From the NCBI GenBank assembly GCA_007121755.1, contig SKJZ01000217.1, positions 1 to 38,637 on the forward strand: a stretch of 38,637 nt of DNA, read 5' to 3'. The position numbers and the translations under genes were made by a program. The notes under the pieces are model-generated. The model had not been told where the DNA came from and made no database searches. It saw only the letters and a list, made by a program, of their open reading frames with translations. Positions 18,248-26,684 of this stretch are shown piece after piece (the stretch's first letter is position 1; every line of letters starts with the position of its first letter). Source of the DNA: Halorhodospira sp. Lineage in GTDB: Bacteria; Pseudomonadota; Gammaproteobacteria; Nitrococcales; Halorhodospiraceae.

Positions 18248-21200
18248 GGCCTAGCCTCCCTGTGAAGCGTCTGTAGAGGACGCGCCTCCCAAGCCTCGAG
18301 GTGGTCCATAGCCAGGCACGTAGCCTCGGCGCCGGCAATGGTCGTTGTATAACAGACTTTGTGTTGCAGGGCCTCGCGGCGAATAGAGTAAGAATCGGCG
18401 ATGGCCTGCCGCCCTTCGGTGGTATTCACGATCAGCGAAACCTCGTCGTTCTTAATGGCGTCCACGATATGCGGCCGTCCCTCCACCACCTTGTTGATGG
18501 GCCGCACCTCCAATCCGGCGCTCTCCAACACCGCCGCAGTGCCCCGCGTCGCGATCAGCGAAAAACCCCGCCGGACAAGATCCCGGGCCACCTCGACCGC
18601 CGCCGCCTTGTCCGCATCGCGCACGCTGATGAAGGCGCAACCGCCGCGGGGCAAGACCACCCCCGCCCCCAACTGCGCCTTCGCATACGCCTCTCCGAAG
18701 GTAACCCCGATCCCCATCACTTCGCCAGTCGATTTCATCTCCGGCCCGAGGATGGGATCGACGTTGGGGAACTTGATGAACGGGAAGACCGCTTCCTTGA
18801 CCGAGTAAAAGTGCGGCACCACTTCACGATGCACCCCCTGATCCGCCAAGCCGCGCCCGACCATGCAGCGGGCCGCCACCTTGGCCAGCGCCACTCCGGT
18901 AGCCTTGGACACGAACGGCACCGTGCGGGAGGCCCGCGGGTTGACCTCCAGCAGAAAGATCCGCTCTTCCCCGCTGCCAATACTCTGAATGGCGAACTGG
19001 ACGTTCATCAAGCCGACCACGTTCAACGCCCGGGCCAACTGCCCAGTCTGTTCACGAATGCGGTCCCGGATATCCGGCCCCAGGGTGTAAGGGGGCAGCG
19101 AACAGGCGGAGTCGCCGGAGTGGACGCCGGCCTGTTCGATATGCTGCATGATACCGCCGATCACCACCTGATCGCCGTCACAGACGGCGTCGACGTCGAC
19201 CTCCACGGCGTCGTCGAGAAAACGGTCGAGGAGCACGGGCGACTCGTGGGAGACCTTGACCGCCTCCTGCATGTACTGCAGCAACTCTTCCTTGGCGTAG
19301 ACGATCTCCATCGCCCGGCCGCCCAAGACGTAGGAGGGGCGCACCACCAGTGGGTAGCCGATCTCGGCGGCCAACTCCAGCGCTTCGTCCACGGTGCGGG
19401 CGGTGCGGTTGGGCGGCTGAATCAAGCCGATCTTCTCGATCAGCTCCTGGAACCGCTCCCGGTCCTCCGCCAAGTCGATGGAGTCGGGCGTGGTACCGAT
19501 GATCGGCGCTCCCGCCGCCTCCAGGTCGCGGGCCAGCTTGAGCGGGGTCTGCCCGCCGTACTGGACCACCAGCCCCGCGGGGCGCTCGGTCTCGACAATC
19601 TCCAGAACATCTTCCAGGGTCAGCGGCTCGAAATAGAGCCGGTCGGAGGTGTCGTAGTCGGTGGAGACCGTCTCCGGGTTGCAGTTGACCATCAAGGTCT
19701 CGAAACCGTCCTCACGCAACGCCAGGGCGGCATGCACGCAGCAGTAGTCAAACTCGATCCCCTGACCGATGCGGTTGGGGCCGCCACCGAGGACCATGAT
19801 CTTGCGCCGGTCGGTCGGCTCCGACTCGCACTCCTCCTCATAGGTGGAGTACATGTAGGCCGTGGCCGACGGGAATTCCGCGGCACAGGAGTCGACCCGC
19901 TTGAAGACCGGCCGCACGCCCCATGCGCGGCGCCGTTCCCGCACTTCGGCCTCAGCCACCCCCCACAGCCGCGCCAGGCGGGCATCGGAGAATCCCCGCC
20001 GTTTATAGGCGCGCAGCGCCGACGCATCGGCGCCGTCGAAGCCGTGAGCGCGGGCCTCCGCCTCCACCGCGGTCAACTCCTCGATCTGCGCCAGGAACCA
20101 GGGATCAATCGCGGTCATCTCCCAGACCGCCTCCAAGCCGAACCCCGCCCGGAAGGCGTCAGCCACATAGAGCACCCGGTCCGGCGTCGGATGCCGCAGT
20201 GAGTTCCGCACCACGTCGTTGATATCGTCCCGCGTCAACTCCAACCGCTCGTCAAGGCCGGTCAAATCCTGCTCCAGACCGCGCAGCGCCTTTTGGAACG
20301 ACTCCTGGAAGGTACGGCCGATGGCCATTACTTCACCCACCGATTTCATCTGGGTCGTCAGATACGGATCGGCCTTGGGAAACTTCTCGAACGTGAAACG
20401 CGGCACCTTGGTAACGACGTAGTCGATGGTCGGCTCGAACGACGCCGGCGTCGCCCCGCCGGTGATCTCGTTACTGAGTTCATCCAGGGTGTAGCCGACG
20501 GCGAGCTTGGCGGCCACCTTGGCGATAGGGAAGCCGGTGGCCTTCGACGCCAACGCGGAAGAACGGGAGACTCGGGGGTTCATCTCGATGACCACCATCC
20601 GCCCGTTCTCCGGGTTGATGGCGAACTGCACGTTGGAGCCACCCGTCTCCACCCCGATCTCGCGAAGCACCGCCAGCGATGCATCGCGCATCAACTGGTA
20701 CTCCTTGTCGGTCAGGGTTTGCACGGGGGCCACGGTAATCGAGTCGCCGGTATGGACCCCCATTGGATCGAGGTTCTCAATGGAACAGACGATAATGCAA
20801 TTGTCGTTGCGGTCCCGCACTACCTCCATCTCGAACTCTTTCCAGCCGAGGGCCGACTCCTCCAGCAACACCTCGTTGGTATAAGAGAGGTCAAGGCCGC
20901 GCTCGACTATCTCGAGGAACTCTTCCCGGTTGTACGCAATACCGCCACCCGATCCGCCCAGGGTGAACGACGGCCGGATGATTACCGGAAAGCCGATGCG
21001 CGCTTGGGCGGCAACGGCCTCATCCATGGAGTTGGCGATCTCCGAGCGCGGCGTCTCGAGTCCGATGCGGGCCATCGCCTCGCGGAACGACTGCCGATCC
21101 TCGGCCTTGTCGATCGCCTCGGGGTTGGCGCCGATCATCTCCACGCCGCAGCGCTCCAGCACTCCATGCTTGACCAAGTCGAGAGCGCAATTGAGCGCCG

Positions 21201-21480
21201 TCTGACCGCCCATGGTGGGCAGCACCGCGTCCGGGCGCTCGCGCTCGATGATCCGGGCCACCGTCTGCCACTCGATCGGCTCGATATAGACGGCGTCGGC
21301 GGTCTCGGGATCGGTCATGATGGTGGCGGGGTTGGAGTTGACCAACACCACCCGGTAGCCCTCTTCGCGCAAGGCCTTGCATGCCTGAGCGCCCGAGTAG
21401 TCGAATTCGCACGCCTGACCGATCACGATCGGGCCGGCGCCAATAATCAGGATAGAGTGCAGATCGTCGCGCTTGGGCAT
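18244..21480 (-). CDS. carB: Carbamoyl-phosphate synthase large subunit
   Basis: Makes carbamoyl phosphate from bicarbonate, two ATP and ammonia delivered by CarA, feeding pyrimidine and arginine synthesis. At 1078 residues it is full length. Two homologous ATP-grasp halves are visible: the first begins [22 protein letters not shown], the second [20 protein letters not shown] at about residue 565. The C-terminal domain ([16 protein letters not shown] and later [20 protein letters not shown]) resembles methylglyoxal synthase and in E. coli binds UMP and ornithine, so allosteric control is likely. The gene starts 4 bp after carA. Confidence 0.98.
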   Translation of the reverse strand: MPKRDDLHSILIIGAGPIVIGQACEFDYSGAQACKALREEGYRVVLVNSNPATIMTDPETADAVYIEPIEWQTVARIIERERPDAVLPTMGGQTALNCALDLVKHGVLERCGVEMIGANPEAIDKAEDRQSFREAMARIGLETPRSEIANSMDEAVAAQARIGFPVIIRPSFTLGGSGGGIAYNREEFLEIVERGLDLSYTNEVLLEESALGWKEFEMEVVRDRNDNCIIVCSIENLDPMGVHTGDSITVAPVQTLTDKEYQLMRDASLAVLREIGVETGGSNVQFAINPENGRMVVIEMNPRVSRSSALASKATGFPIAKVAAKLAVGYTLDELSNEITGGATPASFEPTIDYVVTKVPRFTFEKFPKADPYLTTQMKSVGEVMAIGRTFQESFQKALRGLEQDLTGLDERLELTRDDINDVVRNSLRHPTPDRVLYVADAFRAGFGLEAVWEMTAIDPWFLAQIEELTAVEAEARAHGFDGADASALRAYKRRGFSDARLARLWGVAEAEVRERRRAWGVRPVFKRVDSCAAEFPSATAYMYSTYEEECESEPTDRRKIMVLGGGPNRIGQGIEFDYCCVHAALALREDGFETLMVNCNPETVSTDYDTSDRLYFEPLTLEDVLEIVETERPAGLVVQYGGQTPLKLARDLEAAGAPIIGTTPDSIDLAEDRERFQELIEKIGLIQPPNRTARTVDEALELAAEIGYPLVVRPSYVLGGRAMEIVYAKEELLQYMQEAVKVSHESPVLLDRFLDDAVEVDVDAVCDGDQVVIGGIMQHIEQAGVHSGDSACSLPPYTLGPDIRDRIREQTGQLARALNVVGLMNVQFAIQSIGSGEERIFLLEVNPRASRTVPFVSKATGVALAKVAARCMVGRGLADQGVHREVVPHFYSVKEAVFPFIKFPNVDPILGPEMKSTGEVMGIGVTFGEAYAKAQLGAGVVLPRGGCAFISVRDADKAAAVEVARDLVRRGFSLIATRGTAAVLESAGLEVRPINKVVEGRPHIVDAIKNDEVSLIVNTTEGRQAIADSYSIRREALQHKVCYTTTIAGAEATCLAMDHLEAWEARPLQTLHREARP

Positions 21481-21484
21481 GGGG

Positions 21485-22621
21485 TCAGCTTTTCGCCATC
21501 ATCTCAATGAACCGATCGAATAAGGGGAGCACGTCGTGCGGCCCCGGACTCGCCTCCGGGTGCCCCTGAAAGCCGAATGCCGGCTTGTCCACGCACTCGA
21601 TTCCTTGCAACGAGCCGTCAAAAAGGGAGCGGTGGGTCGCCCGCACACTGCTCGGAAGGCTCGCCTCGTCCACGGCGAACCCGTGGTTCTGACTGGTAAT
21701 CAGTACCCGCCCGGTTGCAAGCTCCTGTACCGGGTGGTTGGCGCCGTGGTGGCCGAACTTCATCTTCACTGTCCGCGCGCCCGCCCCCAGACCCAACAAC
21801 TGGTGCCCGAGGCAGATGCCGAACAGCGGCACACCGCTGCTCAGCAGCTCCTCTACCGCCGCCACGGCGTAGGCCATGGGCTCCGGGTCGCCCGGACCGT
21901 TGGACAGGAAGACCCCGTCGGGCCGTGCGGCGAGCACCTCGCTGGCCGGCGTTCGGGCCGGCACCACGGTCACCTCGCACCCGCGGTCGACCAGAAGCCG
22001 CAGGATGTTTTCCTTGATCCCGAAATCGTAGGCGACCACCCGGAAACGGCCGGAACCAGACGGTGCCGGCTCGGCGTCGGCGGTCCCCAGGTCGAGGTGC
22101 CAACTCCCGCGCCGCCACGACTGCTGCGCGGTGACGCCCGCCTCGCCGGCCAAATCCTGGCCGGCCATGCCGCTGTAGCTCCGCGCCGCCTCGAGCGCGC
22201 GCGCCTCATCCACATCGCCGGCCATCAGACAGCCGCCGAGAGCGCCGTGCTCACGCAACCGCCGCGTCAACTTACGGGTATCAATGCCGGCAATCGCCAC
22301 GACTCCCTGGCTCTGCAGCCAAGCGCCCAACCCGGACTCGGCGCGCCAACTGCTGGCCCGCGGCGGTACATCACGCACTACCAAGCCGGCCAAACGCGCG
22401 GAAGCGGACTCCCGATCAATGGTATTGACGCCGGTATTGCCGATATGGGGATAGGTCAGCGTCACGATCTGACCGGCGTACGAGGGGTCGGTGGCGATCT
22501 CCTGATAGCCGGTCATCGCGGTATTGAAGACCACCTCGCCGGTAACGGCGCCCGCTGCGCCGACGGCCTCCCCCCGAAATACCGTGCCATCCGCGAGGGC
22601 TAGCAGCGCTGGCCGAATCAA
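21485..22621 (-). CDS. carA: Carbamoyl-phosphate synthase small (glutaminase) subunit
   Basis: Class I glutamine amidotransferase that hydrolyses glutamine and channels ammonia to CarB. Catalytic residues are Cys270 ([10 protein letters not shown]), His354 and Glu356 ([11 protein letters not shown]). I set the start at a TTG at 22621 because GAGGAGGG lies 4 nt upstream, the product begins with [16 protein letters not shown] as in the family, and the length (378 residues) is normal. A TTG start is weak and may matter for regulation: the leader frame upstream ends in a TGA overlapping this TTG. An in-frame extension to 22729 is a non-conserved shadow. Confidence 0.96.
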   Translation of the reverse strand: MIRPALLALADGTVFRGEAVGAAGAVTGEVVFNTAMTGYQEIATDPSYAGQIVTLTYPHIGNTGVNTIDRESASARLAGLVVRDVPPRASSWRAESGLGAWLQSQGVVAIAGIDTRKLTRRLREHGALGGCLMAGDVDEARALEAARSYSGMAGQDLAGEAGVTAQQSWRRGSWHLDLGTADAEPAPSGSGRFRVVAYDFGIKENILRLLVDRGCEVTVVPARTPASEVLAARPDGVFLSNGPGDPEPMAYAVAAVEELLSSGVPLFGICLGHQLLGLGAGARTVKMKFGHHGANHPVQELATGRVLITSQNHGFAVDEASLPSSVRATHRSLFDGSLQGIECVDKPAFGFQGHPEASPGPHDVLPLFDRFIEMMAKS

Positions 22622-22800
22622 GGAACCCTCCTCACTCTCTGGGAACGGCGCCACCGATCCGCCGGGGCGAAACGGGCTGCGCGCGGTGCGCCCGAACCGG
22701 CCGGGCAATAAACAGCCCGTGCCGAACAAAACGGTAGCCCCGGCGCAAAAAAGGGAGGGACAAGCCCTCCCGCCATTAAGTGGCCCATGCGCCGGAACAC
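22618..22800 (-). other. Putative carA leader peptide frame (pyrBI-style attenuator ORF)
   Basis: A 60-codon frame from GTG (22800), or 56 codons from ATG (22788), ends with a TGA that overlaps the carA TTG start. It runs straight through the intrinsic terminator and its T tract, which encode Val-Pro-Pro-Phe-Phe. In E. coli pyrBI a 44-codon leader with the same geometry couples translation to RNA polymerase position so that low UTP allows read-through. I see the arrangement; the regulatory role is inferred. The peptide is not recognised and probably matters only by being translated. No strong ribosome binding site precedes either start. Confidence 0.5.
22747..22771 (-). terminator. Intrinsic terminator in carA leader (attenuator)
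   Basis: On the minus strand GGGAGGG, loop CTTGT and CCCTCCC form a perfect 7-bp stem directly followed by TTTTTT. It lies about 125 nt before the carA start and about 50 nt after the candidate start site, with no upstream gene on this strand to terminate, since the next gene leftwards in transcription is divergent. It is enclosed by a second complementary pair, CCGGCGC (22740-22746) with GCGCCGG (22789-22795). An attenuator is the simplest reading. Confidence 0.8.
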
Positions 22801-22829
22801 TCAGCCTATACTAAATCCAGGCGCTGGCT

Positions 22830-22859
22830 ATTCTACCCGGCACGGCGCATAGCTGTCAC
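22830..22859 (-). promoter_or_regulatory. Candidate sigma-70 promoter of carAB-greA
   Basis: On the minus strand GTGACA (22854-22859) and TAGAAT (22830-22835) each match five of six consensus bases and are 18 bp apart. The predicted start near 22823 leaves a leader of about 200 nt containing the attenuator. The rest of the 340-bp carA to ABC-transporter interval (22622-22961) holds no other clear gene; the promoter of the divergent transporter was not identified. Confidence 0.6.
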
Positions 22860-22961
22860 GATATCGTCGGCCTGGAGGCCAGGGTGGTAAGCTCTGCGCC
22901 CACGGCTACGATCGATGGCCGCGGCACGCTTCGCCCCCCCGTACTCACTCCCGGAGGTGAT

Positions 22962-23897
22962 TTGACGGCTCTCGCTACCAAACAACTCACAAAGACGTAC
23001 GCCGGCGGCAAGGTCGCCCTACACGGGATCGATCTGACAGTGGACGCTGGCGCCTTCTTCGGGCTTCTGGGGCCAAACGGAGCCGGCAAATCGACCCTGA
23101 TCGGCATCGTCTCCACCCTGGTGACAAAAACCGCCGGTAAAGTGCGCGTGTTCGGCCACGATCTCGATCTCGATCCCTGGGCCGCGAAATCGCAGATCGG
23201 ATTGGTCCCGCAAGAGTTCAACTTCAATACGTTTGAGACCGTCGCCCAGATCGTTCTCAACCAAGCGGGGTATTACGGCATCCCACGCCGGGTCGCCCGC
23301 CAGCGCGCCGAGCGCTATTTGAAGAACCTGGGCCTATGGGAGCGGCGCGACTCCGTCTCCCGGACCCTCTCCGGCGGCATGAAGCGCCGGCTGATGATCG
23401 CCCGCGCGCTGATCCATGAGCCGCGGCTGCTTATCCTCGATGAACCGACCGCCGGGGTGGATATCGAATTACGGCGGTCGATGTGGGATTTTCTACGCCA
23501 CATCAACGACCAAGGCACCACTATCATCCTTACCACCCACTATCTGGAAGAGGCGGAAAGCCTGTGCCGCGATATCGCGATCATCGATGACGGACGCATC
23601 ATTGAGAACACCGATATAAAGACCCTTTTGCGCCGGCTCTCCACGCACGCATTCCTACTGGATGTAACCGATATTCCGAAAGAGTTGCCGGAACTGCCCG
23701 CATTTTCGCTGCATCAAGTGGACGAGACCACCCTCGAAGTGGAGGTTCCCCGGGAACGAGCCCTGACCGAGGTGTTCGCGGCATTGGCCGAACACGGGAT
23801 CACTGTCAGCAGCATGCGCAACAAGTCCAACCGCCTGGAAGAACTGTTCGTGCGGCTGCTGAAATGGCACGGCGAGCATAAGGAGACGGCCGAGTGA
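22962..23897 (+). CDS. yadG: ABC transporter ATP-binding protein (YadG-like, ABC-2 exporter)
   Basis: ATPase of an ABC-2 type exporter. Walker A is GPNGAGKST (residues 37-45), the signature LSGGM at 136-140, Walker B LLILDEP at 156-162, and the switch histidine is in TTHYLEEAE. About 311 residues if started at the TTG at 22962, which has GGAGG 4 nt upstream; the frame continues 26 codons upstream without family similarity. E. coli YadG has a similar length. The permease follows with a GTGA overlap. Substrate is unknown; related pairs are called YadG/YadH or, in nodulating bacteria, NodI/NodJ. Confidence 0.9.
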   Translation: MTALATKQLTKTYAGGKVALHGIDLTVDAGAFFGLLGPNGAGKSTLIGIVSTLVTKTAGKVRVFGHDLDLDPWAAKSQIGLVPQEFNFNTFETVAQIVLNQAGYYGIPRRVARQRAERYLKNLGLWERRDSVSRTLSGGMKRRLMIARALIHEPRLLILDEPTAGVDIELRRSMWDFLRHINDQGTTIILTTHYLEEAESLCRDIAIIDDGRIIENTDIKTLLRRLSTHAFLLDVTDIPKELPELPAFSLHQVDETTLEVEVPRERALTEVFAALAEHGITVSSMRNKSNRLEELFVRLLKWHGEHKETAE

Positions 23898-24682
23898 TCA
23901 CTCCATCCGAGCGCCTGCGTACGGCCGCTGTCTCACTGGCGACCCTAGTCCGCAAAGAGACGCACCGGTATTTAAGGATTTGGATGCAAACCCTGCTGCC
24001 GCCGGCGATCACCATGACGCTCTATTTCGTGATCTTCGGCGGCTTGATCGGCCCGCGCATCGGCCCCATGGAGGGGTATAGCTATATGGAGTTTATCGCG
24101 CCCGGCATCATCATGCTGGCCGTCATCACCAACTCGTACGGCAATGTAGTCTCATCCTTTTTCGGCGCTAAGTTCCAACGCCACATTGAGGAGCTTTTGG
24201 TCTCCCCCACACCGAACATTGTCATTCTTCTCGGCTACGTGGCGGGAGGCGTCGGCCGCGGGCTGCTCACCGGCGCCATCGTCACGGGCGTGGCGCTGTT
24301 TTTCACGCGCCTGCCGGTGGAGCACCCCGTGATCACGATCTCGGTAGTCGTGCTGACGGCGACGCTCTTCTCAATCGGCGGCTTCATCAACGCCATCTAT
24401 GCAAAGAAGTTTGACGACATCGCCATCATCCCGACCTTCATCCTCACGCCCCTGACGTACCTGGGCGGGGTGTTCTACTCCCTTTCCCTGCTTCCGGAGT
24501 TCTGGCAGACCGTCTCGCTTGCCAATCCGATCCTCTACATGGTCAACGCCTTCCGCTACGGCGTGCTGGGAACAGCCGATATCCATATCGCAGTGGCCTA
24601 CGCCATGATGCTCGGCTTCATTGTCCTGTTCGGGATGTTCGCGCTCTACTTATTGAACCGGGGCACCGGCCTGCGCGCTTGA
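23894..24682 (+). CDS. yadH: ABC-2 type transporter permease (YadH-like)
   Basis: Membrane partner of the preceding ATPase, 262 residues with six predicted helices. Family features include an N-terminal cytoplasmic helix (LVRKETHRYLRIWMQT), the segment YMEFIAPGIIMLAVITNSYGNV, a cytoplasmic loop RHIEELLVSPTP, and GGVFYSLSLLPEFWQTVSLA. It starts at GTG 23894, overlapping the ATPase stop by 3 bp, so the two should be made in stoichiometric amounts. The transported substrate cannot be inferred from sequence. Confidence 0.93.
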   Translation: MITPSERLRTAAVSLATLVRKETHRYLRIWMQTLLPPAITMTLYFVIFGGLIGPRIGPMEGYSYMEFIAPGIIMLAVITNSYGNVVSSFFGAKFQRHIEELLVSPTPNIVILLGYVAGGVGRGLLTGAIVTGVALFFTRLPVEHPVITISVVVLTATLFSIGGFINAIYAKKFDDIAIIPTFILTPLTYLGGVFYSLSLLPEFWQTVSLANPILYMVNAFRYGVLGTADIHIAVAYAMMLGFIVLFGMFALYLLNRGTGLRA

Positions 24683-24692
24683 GGGTTCGACA

Positions 24693-26018
24693 ATGGATAT
24701 CCACGACAGCCCGCTACTGACCGATCTCTATCAACTCACCATGGTGGACAGCTACCTGCAGCGCGGCATGGTGGGCCCCGCGTCGTTTGAGCTTTTCTCC
24801 CGCAAGCTGCCGCCGGGGAGGAGCTTTTATATCGCGGCCGGCATTGAAGAGACCGCGGCGTGGTTGGAAAACTTGGCGTTCGGCGAGGACGAGTTGGAGT
24901 GGGTCCGCAGCTGCGGCCACTTTCGTCCGGACTTCGCCGACGAACTCGCGACCATGCGGTTCACCGGCCACTTCGACGCGGTCCCCGAGGGAACGGTGCT
25001 CTTCCCCAATGAACCGATCCTGCGCGTCACCGCGCCCTTGCCCGTGGCCCAACTGGTCGAGAGCCGGCTGATGAACCTCGTCCACATCCATACGCTGCTG
25101 ACCTCCAAGGCGGCACGCTGCGTGCTGGCCGCCGGCGGCCGGCGCTTGGTCGACTTCGGCATGCGCCGCGCCCACGGCGCCGAAGCGGCGCTCGCCGCCG
25201 CGCGGGCCACTTGGATCGCTGGATTCGACGGCACCGCCACCTGCCTGGCCGGCGCGCTCTACGGTATTCCCACAGTCGGCACCATGGCCCACTCCTATAT
25301 CCTCGCCTTCGAGAGGGAGATCGACGCCTTCCGCGCCTTCGCCGATGCCCATCCTGACAACGTCATCCTGCTGATCGATACCTACGACACGATGGCGGCA
25401 GCCCACAAGGTGGTGCAGCTGACCCGTGAAGGAATCCCGGTGAAAGGGGTGCGCCTAGACAGCGGCGACCTCGCCGATGAAGCGCGCAAGGTTCGGAGCA
25501 TCTTCGACGAGGGTGGCCAGCAACAGATCCAAATCCTTGCCAGTGGCAACCTCGATGAACACGAAATCACCAGGCTGATCGCGGCCGGAGCGCCAATCGA
25601 CGGCTTCGGGACCGGAACGCTGGTTGACACCGCAGCCGACCAGCCCCACCTGGACATGGCCTATAAGCTACAGGAGTACAACGGCCAACCCCGGCGTAAG
25701 CGCTCGACCGGAAAAATGCACTGGCCGGCGCGCAAACAGATCTTCAGGGTTTTCAATGAAGAGACTTGCGCGGGAGACACTGTCGGCCTCGCCGATGAAA
25801 CCTTGTCGGGCAGCCCCCTGCTGGAGAGGGTTCTGGAAAACGGCAAGCGTCTTGGTCCGGCAACCGGCATTCAACAGATCCGGGAAAGAATCCGCGACAA
25901 CTTGCGGCAGCTGCCGCCCGCGTGCCTTCGCCTAGACGCGTCACCGGAGGCCTATCCGGTGACGATCTCGTCCGCTCTGGAGGAGGCCGCCCGCAAGGCC
26001 GACAGCTACCAAGTCTAG
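24693..26018 (+). CDS. pncB: Nicotinate phosphoribosyltransferase
   Basis: NAD salvage enzyme joining nicotinate to phosphoribosyl pyrophosphate to give nicotinate mononucleotide. The 441-residue product begins SPLLTDLYQLTMVDSYLQRG, with FELFSRKLPPGRSFYIAAG next, both typical. The conserved histidine that is phosphorylated in the ATP-coupled reaction is His200 (GTMAHSYI), and the phosphate-binding region appears as VRLDSGDL. The gene begins 10 bp after the permease gene and may be co-transcribed, although no functional link is obvious. It ends convergently 23 bp from the H-NS-like gene. Confidence 0.95.
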   Translation: MDIHDSPLLTDLYQLTMVDSYLQRGMVGPASFELFSRKLPPGRSFYIAAGIEETAAWLENLAFGEDELEWVRSCGHFRPDFADELATMRFTGHFDAVPEGTVLFPNEPILRVTAPLPVAQLVESRLMNLVHIHTLLTSKAARCVLAAGGRRLVDFGMRRAHGAEAALAAARATWIAGFDGTATCLAGALYGIPTVGTMAHSYILAFEREIDAFRAFADAHPDNVILLIDTYDTMAAAHKVVQLTREGIPVKGVRLDSGDLADEARKVRSIFDEGGQQQIQILASGNLDEHEITRLIAAGAPIDGFGTGTLVDTAADQPHLDMAYKLQEYNGQPRRKRSTGKMHWPARKQIFRVFNEETCAGDTVGLADETLSGSPLLERVLENGKRLGPATGIQQIRERIRDNLRQLPPACLRLDASPEAYPVTISSALEEAARKADSYQV

Positions 26019-26023
26019 GCGCG

Positions 26024-26040
26024 GCACGGCCCCTCCGTGC
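26024..26040. terminator. Hairpin between convergent pncB and H-NS-like genes
   Basis: GCACGG and CCGTGC form a perfect 6-bp stem with a 5-nt loop in the 23-bp gap between two convergent stops. T richness downstream on either strand is slight (ATCAATTAAT on the plus strand), so a bidirectional terminator role is plausible but weakly supported. Confidence 0.4.
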
Positions 26041-26041
26041 A

Positions 26042-26362
26042 TCAATTAATGCGGAGTTCTTCCAAATCCCGGCCGCTGGCCTCCCACTCCTTAACCCAAC
26101 TCGGTTTCCGTCCGCGGCCGGACCACCCTTGGTTGGCATCGCTGGGATGACGATACTTCATCGGCACCTTGCCACGCGCGGCGCCCTTGGCGCCGCCCGC
26201 GCTACCGACCAATTCAGTCAGGCTGAAGCCGTACTTTTCGGCCACGGCCTTCAATTCCCGCTGCGCCTCTTTGGCCTCATCGCGGCGCCGCCGTTTAATC
26301 TCCTTGTCAATCTGCCCTTTCAGTTCATCAAGCTCTTTTACAGAATACTTTGAAAGATCCAT
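26042..26362 (-). CDS. hns: H-NS family nucleoid-associated protein
   Basis: Short DNA-binding protein of 106 residues that in this family silences AT-rich DNA. The N-terminal half (to about residue 50) is a charged coiled-coil oligomerisation region (ELDELKGQIDKEIKRRRRDE). The C-terminal domain has YRHPSDANQGWSGRGRKPSWV, matching the H-NS core with an RGRKP-type hook that inserts in the minor groove. A GAGGGGG ribosome binding site precedes the ATG. It is closer to the short H-NS proteins of the HvrA type than to enterobacterial H-NS; the exact subgroup is uncertain. Confidence 0.93.
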   Translation of the reverse strand: MDLSKYSVKELDELKGQIDKEIKRRRRDEAKEAQRELKAVAEKYGFSLTELVGSAGGAKGAARGKVPMKYRHPSDANQGWSGRGRKPSWVKEWEASGRDLEELRIN

Positions 26363-26441
26363 AACATCCCCCTCTGTCCAGCCTCTGCCATACGACCCGG
26401 CACATCATCAATTAGCGCACCACCGTCGAACCCATGGCTGA

Positions 26442-26471
26442 ATTATGCAGAAGCAGATGGGTAATCCGCAA
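26442..26471 (-). promoter_or_regulatory. Candidate promoter of the H-NS-like gene
   Basis: Minus-strand TTGCGG (26466-26471) and CATAAT (26442-26447) are 18 bp apart; the -10 matches five of six bases, the -35 only three. The predicted leader is about 75 nt. The surrounding stretch is more AT-rich than neighbouring DNA, which could allow autoregulation by H-NS. Confidence 0.4.
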
Positions 26472-26480
26472 GCGTTTAAC

Positions 26481-26512
26481 AAAAAAAACCGATCGACAAC
26501 CGATATTGCCGA
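26481..26512 (-). terminator. Possible intrinsic terminator downstream of pdxH and repeat copy 2
   Basis: On the minus strand TCGGCAA and TTGTCGA can pair as a 7-bp stem with one G-U pair around a 6-nt loop, followed four bases later by eight T residues. It would stop pdxH transcripts that have read through the repeat element. The spacing between stem and T tract makes it a weak call. The remainder of the 26363-26684 gap is the H-NS promoter region and the repeat element. Confidence 0.4.
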
Positions 26513-26531
26513 CATTCCCTTTGCGGACCTT

Positions 26532-26677
26532 TTACTAGCGTTACGGAAAGTATTGCCGGAGGGAGATCTCTACGGGGGCGTCGGCGGCATGGATGCTGCC
26601 GTTGAGCGTACAGGGATGTATTTACAGCGTCCCCCGTAGAGATCTCCCTCCGGCAATACTTTCCGTAACGCTAGTAA
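26532..26677. repeat. Structured inverted-repeat element, copy 2 (47-bp perfect arms, 52-nt core)
   Basis: Arms at 26532-26578 and 26631-26677 are perfect reverse complements over 47 bp. The 52-nt core holds the hairpins GGCA-TGGA-TGCT/GCC near 26584-26600 and TACA-GGGA-TGTA near 26609-26620. The core ends (CGTC on the left; GCGTACAGGGATGTATTTACAGCGT on the right, differing from copy 1 at two C/T sites) and the innermost arm bases ACGGGGG are shared with copy 1, in the same orientation. The outer 40 bp of each arm are unrelated to copy 1. The element starts 7 bp after the pdxH stop. Confidence 0.95.
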
Positions 26678-26684
26678 TCACGCT

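Noticed and set aside
22622-22729. In-frame 36-codon N-terminal extension of CarA
   Set aside because: The family N-terminus and the GAGGAGGG site point to TTG 22621; the extension lies in the leader and competes with the leader frame.
26445-26639. 64-codon plus-strand frame over repeat copy 2
   Set aside because: It mostly translates the inverted repeat itself, with no ribosome site; a product of the repeat and not a gene.
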